From contig NZ_SMZK01000001.1 of NCBI RefSeq assembly GCF_005938085.1, positions 1,674,001 through 1,738,000 of the forward strand: DNA of 64,000 bases, given 5' to 3'. The notes below the pieces were generated by a model. It worked only from the letters and a program-made list of their open reading frames with translations. It did no database searches and was not told where the DNA came from. How positions within the stretch are numbered: the first letter of the stretch is position 1; each line of letters opens with the position of its first letter. Both the position numbers and the translations under genes were made by a program. This DNA is from Haloterrigena sp. H1 (lineage in GTDB: Archaea; Halobacteriota; Halobacteria; Halobacteriales; Natrialbaceae). Of this stretch, positions 54,002-63,832 are shown one piece after another.

Positions 54002-54739
54002 ATGAAATACGTCCGCTTTCGTGATCCAGCCGGTGCAGTCCGCCGTGGTGAGTACGACAACGGGACCGTCCACTTCGCAACCGAGAGCTACGCCCTCGAG
54101 AGCGACGAAATCGACGTCCTGCCGCCGTCGGAGCCCTCGAAGGTCGTCTGTATCGGGAAGAACTACGCCAAACACGCCGCCGAACTCGATTCGGAGGTTC
54201 CCGATCGGCCGATGCTCTTTCTCAAACCGCCGAACGCGCTCGCGGCCCACGGTGACACCGTCACCCTGCCGGCAGGAAAAGACCGGATCGACCACGAGGC
54301 CGAACTCGGCGTCGTCATCGGCGAGCAGTGTCGCCACGTCTCCGAAGCCGATGCGATGGACGTCGTCGCGGGCTTTACTTGCGTCAACGACCTCTCGAAC
54401 CGCGACGACCAGCGCCAGGAACAGAACTGGATCCGCGGCAAGGCCTTCGACGGTGCCGCACCGATGGGGCCGGTTCTCGCGACCCCTGACGAAGTCCCCG
54501 AGGATGCCGCTGTCCGAACCCGCGTCAACGGCGAACTCAAACAGGACGGCTCCCGCGAGAACCTCATCTTCTCCATTCCGGAGCTGATCGCCGAGATCAC
54601 GACCTATCTCACCTTAGAGCCCGGTGACGTGATCGCGACCGGCACGCCCGAGGGCGTGGGTCCGCTCGCCGACGGCGACGAAATCGAGATCGAAGTCGAG
54701 GGCGTCGGGACACTCGAGCACTCGGTTCGGATTCCCTGA
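54002..54739 (+). CDS. Fumarylacetoacetate hydrolase (FAH)-family protein
   Basis: 245 residues. VCIGKNYAKHAAEL starts the FAH core near residue 50. RIDHEAELGVVIGEQ supplies the E-x-E metal ligands near residue 100, and CVNDLSNRDDQR the Asp ligand near 130. IRGKAFDGAAPMGPVL and PGDVIATGTPEGVGPLADGDEIEIEVEGVGTL finish the domain. Members hydrolyse or decarboxylate beta-diketo acids using Mg2+ or Mn2+; oxaloacetate decarboxylase and acylpyruvase activities are common. The substrate is unknown here. It is 10 nt upstream of the metallo-hydrolase gene, so they form an operon. Confidence 0.92.
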   Translation: MKYVRFRDPAGAVRRGEYDNGTVHFATESYALESDEIDVLPPSEPSKVVCIGKNYAKHAAELDSEVPDRPMLFLKPPNALAAHGDTVTLPAGKDRIDHEAELGVVIGEQCRHVSEADAMDVVAGFTCVNDLSNRDDQRQEQNWIRGKAFDGAAPMGPVLATPDEVPEDAAVRTRVNGELKQDGSRENLIFSIPELIAEITTYLTLEPGDVIATGTPEGVGPLADGDEIEIEVEGVGTLEHSVRIP

Positions 54740-54749
54740 GAGAACTTCC

Positions 54750-55454
54750 ATGACCGTCCGATTCGACGCCGTGACCGTCGACTGGTTCGGCCTTGCGACC
54801 ATCCGGATCGAAGGTCAGACCGGTGCCGTCGTCTACATCGATCCCGGTCCCGAGGAATACGGCGTGTTAGACGGACTCGAGCCTCGAGACGGTGATCTGA
54901 TCCTCGTCAGCCACGATCACCACTACGATCCCGACTCGATCCGACGGGTCGCCCGCGAGGACGCGCTGGTCGTCGTTCACGAGTCGATCGACGCGAGCGA
55001 GATCGACCGTGTCGAGGAAGGTCCCGACGACCTCCCGTTCGACGTGGAACGTGTCGGGATGGACGAATCGTTCGTCCTCGGGCCGCTCGACCTGTTCACG
55101 ACGCCCGCGTACAACGATCCGGACGGACCACACACTGACGACGACGGTCGTCCCTACCATCCCGAGGGACAGGGCTGTGGCTTCGGCCTCACCATCGACG
55201 GCGTCACGGCGTTCTGGCCCGGCGATACCGACGTGCTGCCTGTCCACGAGGACGTTCCGGTCGATTGCTTCCTCCCACCGATCGGCGGCACGTTCACGAT
55301 GGATCGCCACGAGGCGGCAGCGTTGGTTGCCCGGCTCGAGCCAGATCTCGTGCTCCCGGTGCACTACGATACGTTCGCGGCGATCGAAACCGACGCCGAC
55401 GCGTTCGTCGTCGATGTCGCACACCGGGGCGTCCCGGTCGTTCTCGACGAGTAA
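54750..55454 (+). CDS. Metallo-beta-lactamase-fold hydrolase (UlaG-like)
   Basis: 234 residues. WFGLATIRIEGQTGAVVYIDPGP opens a metallo-hydrolase fold; the metal motif is VSHDHHYDPDS near residue 54. FWPGDTDVLP near 153 and VLPVHYDTFAAIE near 205 hold the other ligands. The set resembles UlaG-type L-ascorbate-6-phosphate lactonases or lipid-related hydrolases, which use Mn2+ or Zn2+. The actual substrate cannot be told. It follows the FAH gene and may share its transcript. Confidence 0.9.
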   Translation: MTVRFDAVTVDWFGLATIRIEGQTGAVVYIDPGPEEYGVLDGLEPRDGDLILVSHDHHYDPDSIRRVAREDALVVVHESIDASEIDRVEEGPDDLPFDVERVGMDESFVLGPLDLFTTPAYNDPDGPHTDDDGRPYHPEGQGCGFGLTIDGVTAFWPGDTDVLPVHEDVPVDCFLPPIGGTFTMDRHEAAALVARLEPDLVLPVHYDTFAAIETDADAFVVDVAHRGVPVVLDE

Positions 55455-55474
55455 CAGCTACCCAACGCCAGCGC

Positions 55475-55783
55475 TCAGACGCCGACACGAGACCAGGCAA
55501 ACGCCCCGAGAACGACGAGCGCGAGGACGCCGACCACGAGCCACTGACCCAGTGCGCTGTCGATGAACAATCCGAAGATGTCGATCGCGGAGTCAGTCGC
55601 TTGCAGGAGCACCAGTGCCAGCACGAGGACGAGTGCAATCGAGATCAGGCCGATCGAGACACCCTCTTTCATCATCCATGCGGTCTCGTCGGCCTCCTGC
55701 GCGCCGGAAGTCGTCGGCTCGTCGATCGCCTCCTTGTCCGGGTCGCTGTGCATCGGCCGTTGGCTGTCGTTTTCGTCTGCCAT
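55475..55783 (-). CDS. Small two-helix membrane protein (102 aa)
   Basis: A hydrophilic acidic N-terminus of ~40 residues (MADENDSQRPMHSDPDKEAIDEP) precedes two membrane helices, GVSIGLISIALVLVLALVLLQ and LGQWLVVGVLALVVLGAFAWSR. The short linker IDIFGLFIDSA lies between. The family is common in haloarchaea and of unknown function. It converges on the metallo-hydrolase gene with a 20-nt gap. Confidence 0.75.
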   Translation of the reverse strand: MADENDSQRPMHSDPDKEAIDEPTTSGAQEADETAWMMKEGVSIGLISIALVLVLALVLLQATDSAIDIFGLFIDSALGQWLVVGVLALVVLGAFAWSRVGV

Positions 55784-55925
55784 ATCACTATTCTAGACGG
55801 TGACTGGCGATGTAGCCGGGAACCCGTTACACCTGCAGACACAGGCCATGGCCGAACACACGACAGAGCGACTGTCGAAACCCAGCAGTAGAACCGCGCC
55901 TCGAGAGAGGATTCGATACGACGCT

Positions 55926-57017
55926 CTAGAAGACGTCCATCTCGGTGAGCCGTTCGGGGAGATACGTCTCCGTCACGAAATCCAATCCGTGCGACGCCAG
56001 CGCCTGCTGTTCGGACTTTTTCCCGAGATCGAGTTGCAGTTCGATCTGTTCTTCCCAGTAGTCGGTCTGGAAGCGCGGGTCCTCGAGTTCGCTCTCCAAG
56101 GCGTTGATGTCCGAATCCGAGAGAGGGTCGGTCGGCAGGTCGTACTCGACGATGTCGGCGGGCTGGATGCCGATGAACTGTGCTGCGGGGGTCGCGAGGT
56201 ACTCCGAGAGGTGGGCGGACTTGATCGAGCCGTAGGCCACCGAGCCGTAGATGCGGTACGACCACGGGTCACCGTCCGTAAAGACGGTGACGGGGAGGTC
56301 GAGTTCGTCGTGGAGCCGTTTCGTGATCCGGCGAGTCGCCCGCGCGGGCTGCCCCTTGAGGTGGACAATCAGGGCGTTGTACTCGTCGTCGAAGCCGTTC
56401 TCGACGAGTCGGTCACGCATCCCACCAGTCTCCACTGCGAGAATGAAGTCGGCGTCACAATCGAGGAAGTCGATCGTGTCGGGGTTGTTCGGAATCTGGT
56501 AGCCGCCCTCGCCGACGTCTTTCTGACAGTGGATTTCGCGTTCGCCGCGGCGGGTCTGCTCGCGGAGGTGCAGCGGTCCCATGAGCGTCGCGCCCGACTC
56601 CTCGGGGCGCATGTGGAAGTCCTCGCGGGTGACCCCCGAGACGATCTCTAAGTCTTCGATGAGCCCGTTCGATTCGTCCTGATCCGAGAACTGAGCTTCC
56701 TCGTTGTCCCAGCTCTCCGAGAGGTAGTAGAGTTCACGCAGGGTCGAGGAGCGATCCTCCTCGAGTTGGTCGGCGAGGAACTCGATGGTGTAGACTGCCT
56801 TCAGGAGCTTCCGCGCGCCGCGGACGGAGTTGGCCGACCGGGTCGACTCGCGGTCGCCGTAGACCCAGACGGCTTTGTCCTCGTCGTACTCGATGTTGTT
56901 CTTCGTCCGTGTCGGAACGGACATGTGGGGGATCTCGCCGAGTTCGAACTGGTCGTAGAACTGCGCTGCGAGATCGATCAACTGCTCTCGTGCCTGCTGG
57001 TCGTTGTCTGCACTCAT
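55926..57017 (-). CDS. top6A: DNA topoisomerase VI subunit A (Spo11-like)
   Basis: 363 residues. The catalytic tyrosine lies in [10 protein letters not shown] at Y97 or Y98, within the winged-helix domain. The Toprim domain follows: FILAVETGG with E196, and [20 protein letters not shown] with D248 and D250. The enzyme cuts both DNA strands with the B subunit's ATP-driven gating to relax and decatenate DNA. It is the second gene of a two-gene operon; its start overlaps the top6B stop by 4 nt (ATGA). Confidence 0.96.
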   Translation of the reverse strand: MSADNDQQAREQLIDLAAQFYDQFELGEIPHMSVPTRTKNNIEYDEDKAVWVYGDRESTRSANSVRGARKLLKAVYTIEFLADQLEEDRSSTLRELYYLSESWDNEEAQFSDQDESNGLIEDLEIVSGVTREDFHMRPEESGATLMGPLHLREQTRRGEREIHCQKDVGEGGYQIPNNPDTIDFLDCDADFILAVETGGMRDRLVENGFDDEYNALIVHLKGQPARATRRITKRLHDELDLPVTVFTDGDPWSYRIYGSVAYGSIKSAHLSEYLATPAAQFIGIQPADIVEYDLPTDPLSDSDINALESELEDPRFQTDYWEEQIELQLDLGKKSEQQALASHGLDFVTETYLPERLTEMDVF

Positions 57018-59473
57018 TGTTTCACGGTAAGTTTCTCGCTCTCGACGCCTTTCACGTCCAGATCGAACGTCGCGTCGTCCGGGACCTCGTACTCGAGCGT
57101 GGCCTCGTCGTCACTTCCAACCTCGGGTTCCCACTTGACGAACCACTCGCCGTCCATCTCGACGACGGTCGCGCCGTCGGAGAGGGACGTGGGTTCGGCC
57201 GAGACGATGTCGATGATCTCGAGGGATTCATTCGTACTCGAGTTGTTCTCGACGGTGACCGAGACGGCTTGTCCGTCGCCGTTCGCTTTGGTCTGGCGTT
57301 CGACGAGCACGTTGTTCATGATGCGGGCGATCGCGTCGTCGATGTCGGGTTCCTCACGGCCGGTGACTTCGGCGACCTTCGTGGCCATCTCGGGGAGGAT
57401 CGTCCCGAGGACGTTCTGTTTCTTCCGGCGCTTTTGCATCGACCGGCGCTTGTTGAGATAGCTCTTGAGATCGCGTGCCGCCTCCCGAATTGCGAGTTCG
57501 ATCTCGTCTTCGATTTCGGGGACGTTAGCGATGGCGTCTTTCGACTCGCTGGTGAAGGGGACGTTCGTCGAGGCGACGTGGACCATGATCACGACCGGCC
57601 CGTTCGGCAGGCCGGAGCCACCGGGCTGGTCGAGGCCGTAGTTGCGCCAGCCGATCGATTTGACCACGTCCGTCGTCGCACAGGCACCGCGCTGGTAGAC
57701 CAGTGGGACCCGGTTCGCAAAGCGCATGACTTCGCCGGTGCCCTCGGCGGGAAGGTCGCCACCGTAGGCGATGCCGGCCTCGACGATGAACGGATCGCCA
57801 CCGGAGACGCCGGCGTCACGCGTCGCGGAGGCGTAGAAATCGGCGTCGAACTCCTTCTCTAAGCCGGCGGTGATGAGGTCCTCGGAGATCGGTGAGAGAC
57901 ACCGCGTCGGCGGTGCCATGATGTCTGTCTCGCGCATCGCGTCGACGAGGTCGCTGGTGGCGTCGCGGTCGCCGTTCAGTTCGCGGACGAGCGGCGGGTC
58001 GTCGGGAACCGTCGCCATTACGTTCCAGACGGCCTCGACGACGTTTTCGCGGGCCGTTTCGCCGAAGGAGACCTCGTCGTACTCCTCGGTCAAGTCTGCG
58101 GCTCGGTCGACGAACTCTCGAAGCGTCGCGCGTGTGAGTCGGTGTCGTCGATCCTCGAGATCATCGAATTTCCCCGCGAGCCGATCTGCGAAGGCGTGGA
58201 TCGTCTCGTCGTCTTTCCGCGTGCTCGTCGCGTCGTCTGCGAGTTCGTAGAGGTCAGCAACCAGCCGCGAGTCGCCGTCCGCTCCGGTGGCTGCATCAGC
58301 GTCGTCTGTGTCCCCCTCAGTAGCGTCGATAAGCTCGAGCCAGACCGCCTCGACGGCGTTTTCGCGAACGGTGTCGCCGAACGTCGTTCCGTGATCGACT
58401 GCGACCTCCTCGGCGGCCGCGTCGACGACCGCGAGCAGTTCGTGGTAAGCGATGCGGTCCTCGTCTGCGACCGCGTCAGCGATGGCGTCGGCAAAGGCCG
58501 TCGTCGCCTCGGGGCCCTTGTTCGCCGTCGCGTCCTCGACTGCGGCGGCGAGATCGGCATCGTCGTGTGCCGTGGGCGGCCGCCAGCGCATCTCGCGGCC
58601 GTAGTGACGGTCGCGGAACGCGTCGATGATCGAGTCGGCGGTCTTCTTCCCAACACGAGTAAACTCCTCCTGGACGAAGCCAGAGACCGTCTGGGAGTCC
58701 GTCGCCGCCAGCATCTTCATCACGGTCCCGAGTTCGACGCCGTGGGGGTGTGGACGGATCTCCTCGGTCTCTTCGGGGAGCTGGTCGGTCGCGCGCTCGA
58801 ATTTGAAGTGTTCCTGGGGTTCGCGCAGCTCGAGGCGAGCGTGAGGGTTGACGACCGCCGTGTGCTTGATATAGTCGTGGAGTTGCCCGCGGGCGCGCAT
58901 GTTGGCCTCCATCTCGAGTTCGATGCGGGTGCCGTGGGGCCGATCCCACGTGGTCGTCTCCTCGACGCTGATCTCGGGTTCGTTTGCGTCGGTGTCGACG
59001 ATGAGTTCGAAGTACTGTGCTTCGCTCGAGCCCTGGGTTCGGCTGGTGATCTTGGCGGGCTTCCCGCTGGTCAGTTGCGAGTAAAGCACCGCAGCGGAGA
59101 TTCCGATCCCCTGTTGGCCACGGGACTGTTCGCGTGCGTGAAAGCGAGACCCATAGAGTAGCTTCCCGAAGACCTTTGGGAGCGAGTCTTTGGTTAGGCC
59201 AGGCCCATTGTCCTCGACGATCAGGCGGTAGTAGTCGCCGGCTTCTTGAATCTCGACATAGATATCCGGGAGAATACCGGCCTCCTCGGCGGCGTCTAAG
59301 GCGTTGTCGACGGCTTCCTTGACGGCCGTGACGAGGCCTCGAGCGCCGCTGTCGAAGCCGAGCATGTGCTTGTTCTTCTCGAAGAACTCGGCGATGGAGA
59401 TCGACTGCTGGCTTTCGGCCAGCTCCTCGGCGATCCCCGGCTCGTCACCGAGTGTCGACTGGAACGACGTCAT
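57014..59473 (-). CDS. top6B: DNA topoisomerase VI subunit B
   Basis: 819 residues, longer than the ~530-660 of many archaeal homologues because of an acidic helical insertion at roughly residues 320-500 ([29 protein letters not shown] and similar), common in halophiles. GHKL ATPase motifs: [47 protein letters not shown] and [17 protein letters not shown]. The transducer domain and a C-terminal beta-rich domain follow. It works with subunit A as a type IIB topoisomerase. Gyrase genes, often adjacent in haloarchaea, are not in the window. Confidence 0.96.
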   Translation of the reverse strand: MTSFQSTLGDEPGIAEELAESQQSISIAEFFEKNKHMLGFDSGARGLVTAVKEAVDNALDAAEEAGILPDIYVEIQEAGDYYRLIVEDNGPGLTKDSLPKVFGKLLYGSRFHAREQSRGQQGIGISAAVLYSQLTSGKPAKITSRTQGSSEAQYFELIVDTDANEPEISVEETTTWDRPHGTRIELEMEANMRARGQLHDYIKHTAVVNPHARLELREPQEHFKFERATDQLPEETEEIRPHPHGVELGTVMKMLAATDSQTVSGFVQEEFTRVGKKTADSIIDAFRDRHYGREMRWRPPTAHDDADLAAAVEDATANKGPEATTAFADAIADAVADEDRIAYHELLAVVDAAAEEVAVDHGTTFGDTVRENAVEAVWLELIDATEGDTDDADAATGADGDSRLVADLYELADDATSTRKDDETIHAFADRLAGKFDDLEDRRHRLTRATLREFVDRAADLTEEYDEVSFGETARENVVEAVWNVMATVPDDPPLVRELNGDRDATSDLVDAMRETDIMAPPTRCLSPISEDLITAGLEKEFDADFYASATRDAGVSGGDPFIVEAGIAYGGDLPAEGTGEVMRFANRVPLVYQRGACATTDVVKSIGWRNYGLDQPGGSGLPNGPVVIMVHVASTNVPFTSESKDAIANVPEIEDEIELAIREAARDLKSYLNKRRSMQKRRKKQNVLGTILPEMATKVAEVTGREEPDIDDAIARIMNNVLVERQTKANGDGQAVSVTVENNSSTNESLEIIDIVSAEPTSLSDGATVVEMDGEWFVKWEPEVGSDDEATLEYEVPDDATFDLDVKGVESEKLTVKQ

Positions 59474-59495
59474 CGTCTTCCTGTACTAACGGCGG

Positions 59496-59505
59496 GGCTA
59501 AAAGC
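59496..59505 (-). promoter_or_regulatory. Probable TATA box of top6BA
   Basis: On the minus strand gcttttagcc is centred about 28 nt upstream of the top6B ATG, fitting a leaderless or near-leaderless transcript. Confidence 0.45.
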
Positions 59506-59592
59506 TGTGTGCTACCGGAGTGAAAGTGGATCACAAGGGACATCGTGCTGGTTCGATGGGCAGTGGGACCCGAAATTGAGACCGTTGCTTAC

Positions 59593-59949
59593 TCAGAACG
59601 TGATAATCTCATATTTGTCGTCGACCAGCGACCGAATACTTGGATGGCCGTCGTTCTCGTCAGCGGTGATGATATCGGCCTGATCGGCGACGTCGTCGAC
59701 GCCGAAGGCGTTGGCACAGTAATCACAGACGACCACTTCGTCTTGGATCGACCGATAGAGGTCATGATAGTCGTGCCCTTCGTCTTCGAGTTCCGAAATC
59801 CACTGCGTTCCGGCGCCGTCGAAGATCAGCTCTACCTCGTCGTCGGGAGTATCAGCGAATTCCGCGGCCGTCTCGAGACCGTTGACGAGCCGGCCGAGGT
59901 CGGCGTGCGATTCCGTCCCTGCCAAGATAACGATCGCTGCGTTTGCCAT
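59593..59949 (-). CDS. DsrE-like sulfur-relay family protein
   Basis: 118 residues. MANAAIVILAGTESHADLGRLVNGLETAAEFAD begins a DsrE/F-like alpha-beta fold; VELIFDGAGTQWISELE and the cysteine motif EVVVCDYCANAFGVDDVADQADI, with C75 and C78, lie in the usual active loop. Members pass persulfide sulfur or bind small thiols. No sulfur operon is nearby. It lies between top6B and the dihydrolipoyl-dehydrogenase-like gene on the same strand, each with its own spacing. Confidence 0.85.
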   Translation of the reverse strand: MANAAIVILAGTESHADLGRLVNGLETAAEFADTPDDEVELIFDGAGTQWISELEDEGHDYHDLYRSIQDEVVVCDYCANAFGVDDVADQADIITADENDGHPSIRSLVDDKYEIITF

Positions 59950-60027
59950 TGCAGCCGAGACTGCGGTCCGGGAATAGAAAAGCCGATGTCGGTCGTGTAC
60001 CGCGTTTGCAGATCCGGCGACGATCTA

Positions 60028-61464
60028 CTAGCTGTGATCGTGTCCGTGTTCGTGGCCACCACGAGTGAACTGCCCCGCGAACGCGCGCTGAACGACCTCC
60101 GAGAGCGCGGGGTGGACGTGGACCGACTCCCGGATATCGTAGATCGTCCCGGAACCGGCCGTCATCGCCACGACGACTTCCTCGATCAGGTTCGAGGCGT
60201 CGGGGCCGATGATGTGACAGCCGAGGATCTCTCCCTCGAGGGAGATGAGCGGCTTGACGAACCCCTCGGCGTTCATCGCGCTCCCGCGGGCAGTCTCCTC
60301 GTATCGATACGTTCGTTTCGCGTACTCGCGGTCCGCGGCGCGCAGTTCCTGTTCGGTCAGCCCGACGCCGGCGACCTCTGGCGAGGCGAAGACGGCGAAC
60401 GGCATCGCCGTGTAGTCGACCGGCTCGAGGTCGTCGCCGAACAGATTGCGCATGACGGCCCGGGCTTCGTGGTTCGCGTTGTGTTTCAGCAGGTACTCGC
60501 CGACGATGTCGCCGAGCGCCCAGACGCCGTCTGCGGTCGTCCGCAGGTACTCGTCGGTCTGTACGAACCCGTCGCGATCGGTTTCGATACCGGCGGCCTC
60601 GACGTTCATCGTGTCGGTATTGGGAACGCGACCGGCCGCGACGAGCAGTTCGTCGCCGGTGACGGAAATCATGTCTCCCGGGCGTGCCCCGCCACCATCA
60701 TCGTAGGTATACGGGCGCGCCTCGACGGTGATCGGGTCCTCGCTCTGTAGGACCGCAGTGGCCTCGTAGCCGGGATAGACGTCGAATCGGTCCGCGTAGC
60801 GCTCGGTGAATTCGACGGCAACTTCCTCGTCGGCGTCTGGAAGCAGGTTCGGCCGCCGACTGATAATGGATACGTCACTGCCGAACGTCCCGAAGAACTG
60901 GCCCAGTTCGGCCGCGATGTAGCCGCCGCCGACGATCACGAGGTGATCCGGCAGGGTCTCCAACTGCAGTGCCTCGGTGCTGGTGAGGTAGTCGACGGTT
61001 TCGATGCCGTCGATCGGTGGAATCGCCGGGCGTGTTCCCGCTGCGACGAGGACGGTGTCGGCGGCGAGGCGCTCACCGTCATGGCTCCCGCCGTCGAGTT
61101 CGATCGTCCGTTCGTCGACGAACCGGCCCTCCGCTTCGTACAGGTCAATCCGATCCGACGAGTGCAGACCGCGCCGGATCGAGTCCGAACTGCCGTGAAC
61201 GTCCTCGGTGACGTCGCGGACGATGTCCGCGAACTGAACGTCGTTCACCGTGGCGTCGATATGGAACTCGTCGGCGCGCTCGATCGTCTCCATCACTTCG
61301 GCGCGATACAACAGCTTCTTCGACGGGATACAGCCACGATTGAGGCAGGTACCGCCGAGTCGTCCCTTCTCGACGACCGCGACCGACTGCTCCTGATTTG
61401 CCGCCACGTTCGCCACGTCGAGCCCCGACCCGGAGCCGATGACGAGGAAATCGTACGCCTCCAT
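60028..61464 (-). CDS. Pyridine nucleotide-disulfide oxidoreductase (dihydrolipoyl dehydrogenase-like)
   Basis: 478 residues. FAD motif FLVIGSGSGLDVANVAANQ; redox disulfide GGTCLNRGCIPSKKLLY with Cys near 39 and 44; NAD motif LVIVGGGYIAAELGQFFGTFG; GVWALGDIVGEYLLKHNANHEA; and the dimer-domain HVHPALSEVVQRAF with the catalytic His-x4-Glu. The C-terminus is unusual: GGHEHGHDHS, a short His-rich tail that could bind metal. No pyruvate-dehydrogenase subunits are adjacent. The protein could therefore be a free-standing mercuric-reductase, mycothione-like or bis-gamma-glutamylcystine reductase relative rather than an E3 subunit. The ATG at 61464 was preferred. Confidence 0.88.
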   Translation of the reverse strand: MEAYDFLVIGSGSGLDVANVAANQEQSVAVVEKGRLGGTCLNRGCIPSKKLLYRAEVMETIERADEFHIDATVNDVQFADIVRDVTEDVHGSSDSIRRGLHSSDRIDLYEAEGRFVDERTIELDGGSHDGERLAADTVLVAAGTRPAIPPIDGIETVDYLTSTEALQLETLPDHLVIVGGGYIAAELGQFFGTFGSDVSIISRRPNLLPDADEEVAVEFTERYADRFDVYPGYEATAVLQSEDPITVEARPYTYDDGGGARPGDMISVTGDELLVAAGRVPNTDTMNVEAAGIETDRDGFVQTDEYLRTTADGVWALGDIVGEYLLKHNANHEARAVMRNLFGDDLEPVDYTAMPFAVFASPEVAGVGLTEQELRAADREYAKRTYRYEETARGSAMNAEGFVKPLISLEGEILGCHIIGPDASNLIEEVVVAMTAGSGTIYDIRESVHVHPALSEVVQRAFAGQFTRGGHEHGHDHS

Positions 61465-61571
61465 ACCGCCGGACACGACCCGAAGCGCAATGAAGACCGG
61501 TCCGGGATATTCCGGGACGCGGGCGCCCCCCGTCGACAGCCAGTCGAGCGTCCTGAGCAGGCTGGCTCACG

Positions 61572-62576
61572 TCACTCCTCGAGCGGCGGCCACTCCCACG
61601 CGTCGGCTTCGACGACGCCGAGCAATCGCCGACGGCGGTCGGTCTGGTCCGCAAGGGCGTCGGCGAACTCCGGATCCGAAACGGTCGGAATGTCGTCCGC
61701 ACGGAGCCGCTCGAGGTTCGGCGATCGGGGGACCGCCGGCTCGGGGTCGATAAAGGACTCATCGAGTGTCTCGAGGTAGCTCTGGGCGCTCGAGCGGGCG
61801 CTCTCGACGATGGCAGGATCGGGACTGGCGTCGTCCTGAACGGCATATCGAAAGAGCATGAGCGACTCGTCGAAGATAGGGACGGCCACGGCCGAGGCGC
61901 GTTCGCCCTTCTCGCTGTGGTAGTAGTGCAAGATCGGATACGACTTGTGTTGCTCGGCGAGGGTGCTCAACTCGGAGCCAAGCGTCTCGATGCTTCGCTC
62001 GAGGCCGTCGAAATTCTGGCCGTTCCAGCCCGCACGGACGAACGCCTCGCTCCGGCCGCCCAGTCCCGTGACGGTGCTGGCGAAGGCTCGCTTGTCGGAG
62101 ACGGCCCCGAGCACGGTGAGGACGTAGGAGACGCCGAGCGTGACGAAGGCCATGCCCGTGGCCGTCGTGAACGCGCTGGCGACTTCCCAGACGTCGCCGC
62201 CGTACAGCGGGGTGTAGTCGCCGTTCCCCTCGGTGAACATCGTGTAGGCGACGTAGTAGAACCGTCCCCACCAGTCGGCGGTCCCGCCAGTGCGCGTGTC
62301 GACCAGCGCGGTCGGGTAGCTGGCGAAAATAAACGTCCAGCCGATCCAGATGAGGCCGATCCACAGCACGAGCGTCAGGGTGAGAATGAGCGGGCCGGCG
62401 AGGCTGAGCGCCCGGTCGTGGTCCCGCGTCACGAGACGGAGCCCCTTCCAGACACCGGTCGTGAATCGGCCGGAGATCGGCCCCGAACCACCGTCAACCC
62501 AGAGGGTCGTCCAGAGGATGTCGACGATCCCGCCACCGAGCAACGCGACGCCGATGGCGAGATAGATCGTGTTCAT
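61572..62576 (-). CDS. Two-helix potassium-channel-like membrane protein
   Basis: 334 residues. Two N-terminal helices (YLAIGVALLGGGIVDILWTTLW; LAGPLILTLTLVLWIGLIWIGWTFIFA) precede a pore region and a following helix: WWGRFYYVAYTMFTEGNGDYTPL then VASAFTTATGMAFVTLGVSYVLTVLGAV. The TEGNGDYTP segment aligns with the K+ channel filter T-x-G-Y-G-D with Asn replacing Tyr, so selectivity may be altered. A ~190-residue cytoplasmic domain follows, helical and without a recognisable RCK motif. Its start overlaps the stop of the downstream-coordinate SGNH gene by 4 nt, so the two are translated together. Confidence 0.85.
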   Translation of the reverse strand: MNTIYLAIGVALLGGGIVDILWTTLWVDGGSGPISGRFTTGVWKGLRLVTRDHDRALSLAGPLILTLTLVLWIGLIWIGWTFIFASYPTALVDTRTGGTADWWGRFYYVAYTMFTEGNGDYTPLYGGDVWEVASAFTTATGMAFVTLGVSYVLTVLGAVSDKRAFASTVTGLGGRSEAFVRAGWNGQNFDGLERSIETLGSELSTLAEQHKSYPILHYYHSEKGERASAVAVPIFDESLMLFRYAVQDDASPDPAIVESARSSAQSYLETLDESFIDPEPAVPRSPNLERLRADDIPTVSDPEFADALADQTDRRRRLLGVVEADAWEWPPLEE

Positions 62577-63832
62577 TCGACGACCGCTCGCTGCTCGACG
62601 ACGTCGGCCAGCACGTCCGCGATTTCCGCGTTCGTTTCGGGGCTGTAGTGGCCACCCTCTCCACGCTCGACGTACAGCGACTCGACGTCGCCGTCGTCGG
62701 GTGAGAGGTGCGTCGCCATGTCGATTGTCGTCAGCTCGTCGTAGCGCTCGTCGAGACGTTCCATGAGATCGCCGTAGATCGGCCCATGTTCGGCCTCGTA
62801 TTTCGCGTAGCGAAGCTGCTGGACCATCACGAAGACCGGTTCGAACTCCTGGTCGTCCGCGTAGTCGACGAACTCCTCGATGAGCGCGTCGAAGAGGGGT
62901 TCGTGGGTCTCGAATAGCCGATCGTGGTACCGCACCCGGGGCCGTTCCAGCCGCAGCGCCGACCGCGTCTGTGCCTGATCGAAGTCGATTCCAGGGACCA
63001 ACCGGCCGAATCGGCGCTCGAGTTCCTTCCCGGCCGTGTAGCCGGCGTACCGGAGGTGTTCTCCCTTCTCGAGGAAATCAATCGTGTACGGCCACGTCGC
63101 GAAGTGGGGCTCGAACCAGTGATCGTAGTGGAAGTCGTACGCACGGAGGAAGTCGGCCTTCGACTCGAGGTCGAGCAGGTCTTCCTTCTCGTCGATGGGA
63201 CTCTCGACGCGCTTGAGGCCGTTCTCTCCCAGCACGTACCGGGGTTTGACCGCCAGAATATTGCCGAACTCCTGGTAGTGTTTCCAGACGCTCAAAATGC
63301 GCGCGATCGAGGAGGCGGTGACGACCATGAAGACGTAGTCGGTCGGGTCCTCGGGGTATTTTCGTTTGAGTCGCATGAGCGCCTGATCGAGCCCGTAGTT
63401 GCCACCGCCGTAGTTGGCGACGTGGGTATCGAGTTCCGCCGCGAGGTAGTGCTGGAACGTTTCGTCGTTGTCGACCTCTCGGCAGAAACAGTAGGAATCA
63501 CCGTAGGTCGAGACCGTGAGATCGGCGTTCTCGTCGCGGTCTCTGGCGGGACAGACCCGACTGGCGTACTCGTCGGTCGAGTAGGTCACCACGCTGCGGA
63601 CCTCCTCGCCGGGGAGGTGGTCGCCCGTGTCTTTCTGTTTCTCACGGTTCGGCTGGGGAACCCACCCGAGTTCCGGGTCGAAGCTGCTGAACTTCCCAAG
63701 CAACTCCCGGTCGATCTCGGGGAATTCCTCGGTGGCGACCGAGGGGAGCCGCTCGAGCGCTCGATACGACGTGACCTCGAGTATCACGACGCCACCGACG
63801 AGAGCGATCGCCATCGCGACGAACGGAAGCAT
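62573..63832 (-). CDS. SGNH-hydrolase-like secreted or anchored protein
   Basis: 419 residues. An N-terminal membrane anchor (MLPFVAMAIALVGGVVILEV) leads outside. The block-I motif is VSTYGDSYCFCREV (G-D-S) near residue 111; block III looks like VANYGGGNYGLDQ near 139; and a late GGHYSPETNAEIADVL near residue 395 would supply the catalytic His. The length and layout resemble acyltransferase or esterase SGNH proteins acting on surface polysaccharide (AlgX or DHHW style). It is first in a pair with the channel-like gene, an odd combination. The upstream promoter region lies in the last 168 nt of the window. Confidence 0.75.
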   Translation of the reverse strand: MLPFVAMAIALVGGVVILEVTSYRALERLPSVATEEFPEIDRELLGKFSSFDPELGWVPQPNREKQKDTGDHLPGEEVRSVVTYSTDEYASRVCPARDRDENADLTVSTYGDSYCFCREVDNDETFQHYLAAELDTHVANYGGGNYGLDQALMRLKRKYPEDPTDYVFMVVTASSIARILSVWKHYQEFGNILAVKPRYVLGENGLKRVESPIDEKEDLLDLESKADFLRAYDFHYDHWFEPHFATWPYTIDFLEKGEHLRYAGYTAGKELERRFGRLVPGIDFDQAQTRSALRLERPRVRYHDRLFETHEPLFDALIEEFVDYADDQEFEPVFVMVQQLRYAKYEAEHGPIYGDLMERLDERYDELTTIDMATHLSPDDGDVESLYVERGEGGHYSPETNAEIADVLADVVEQRAVVE

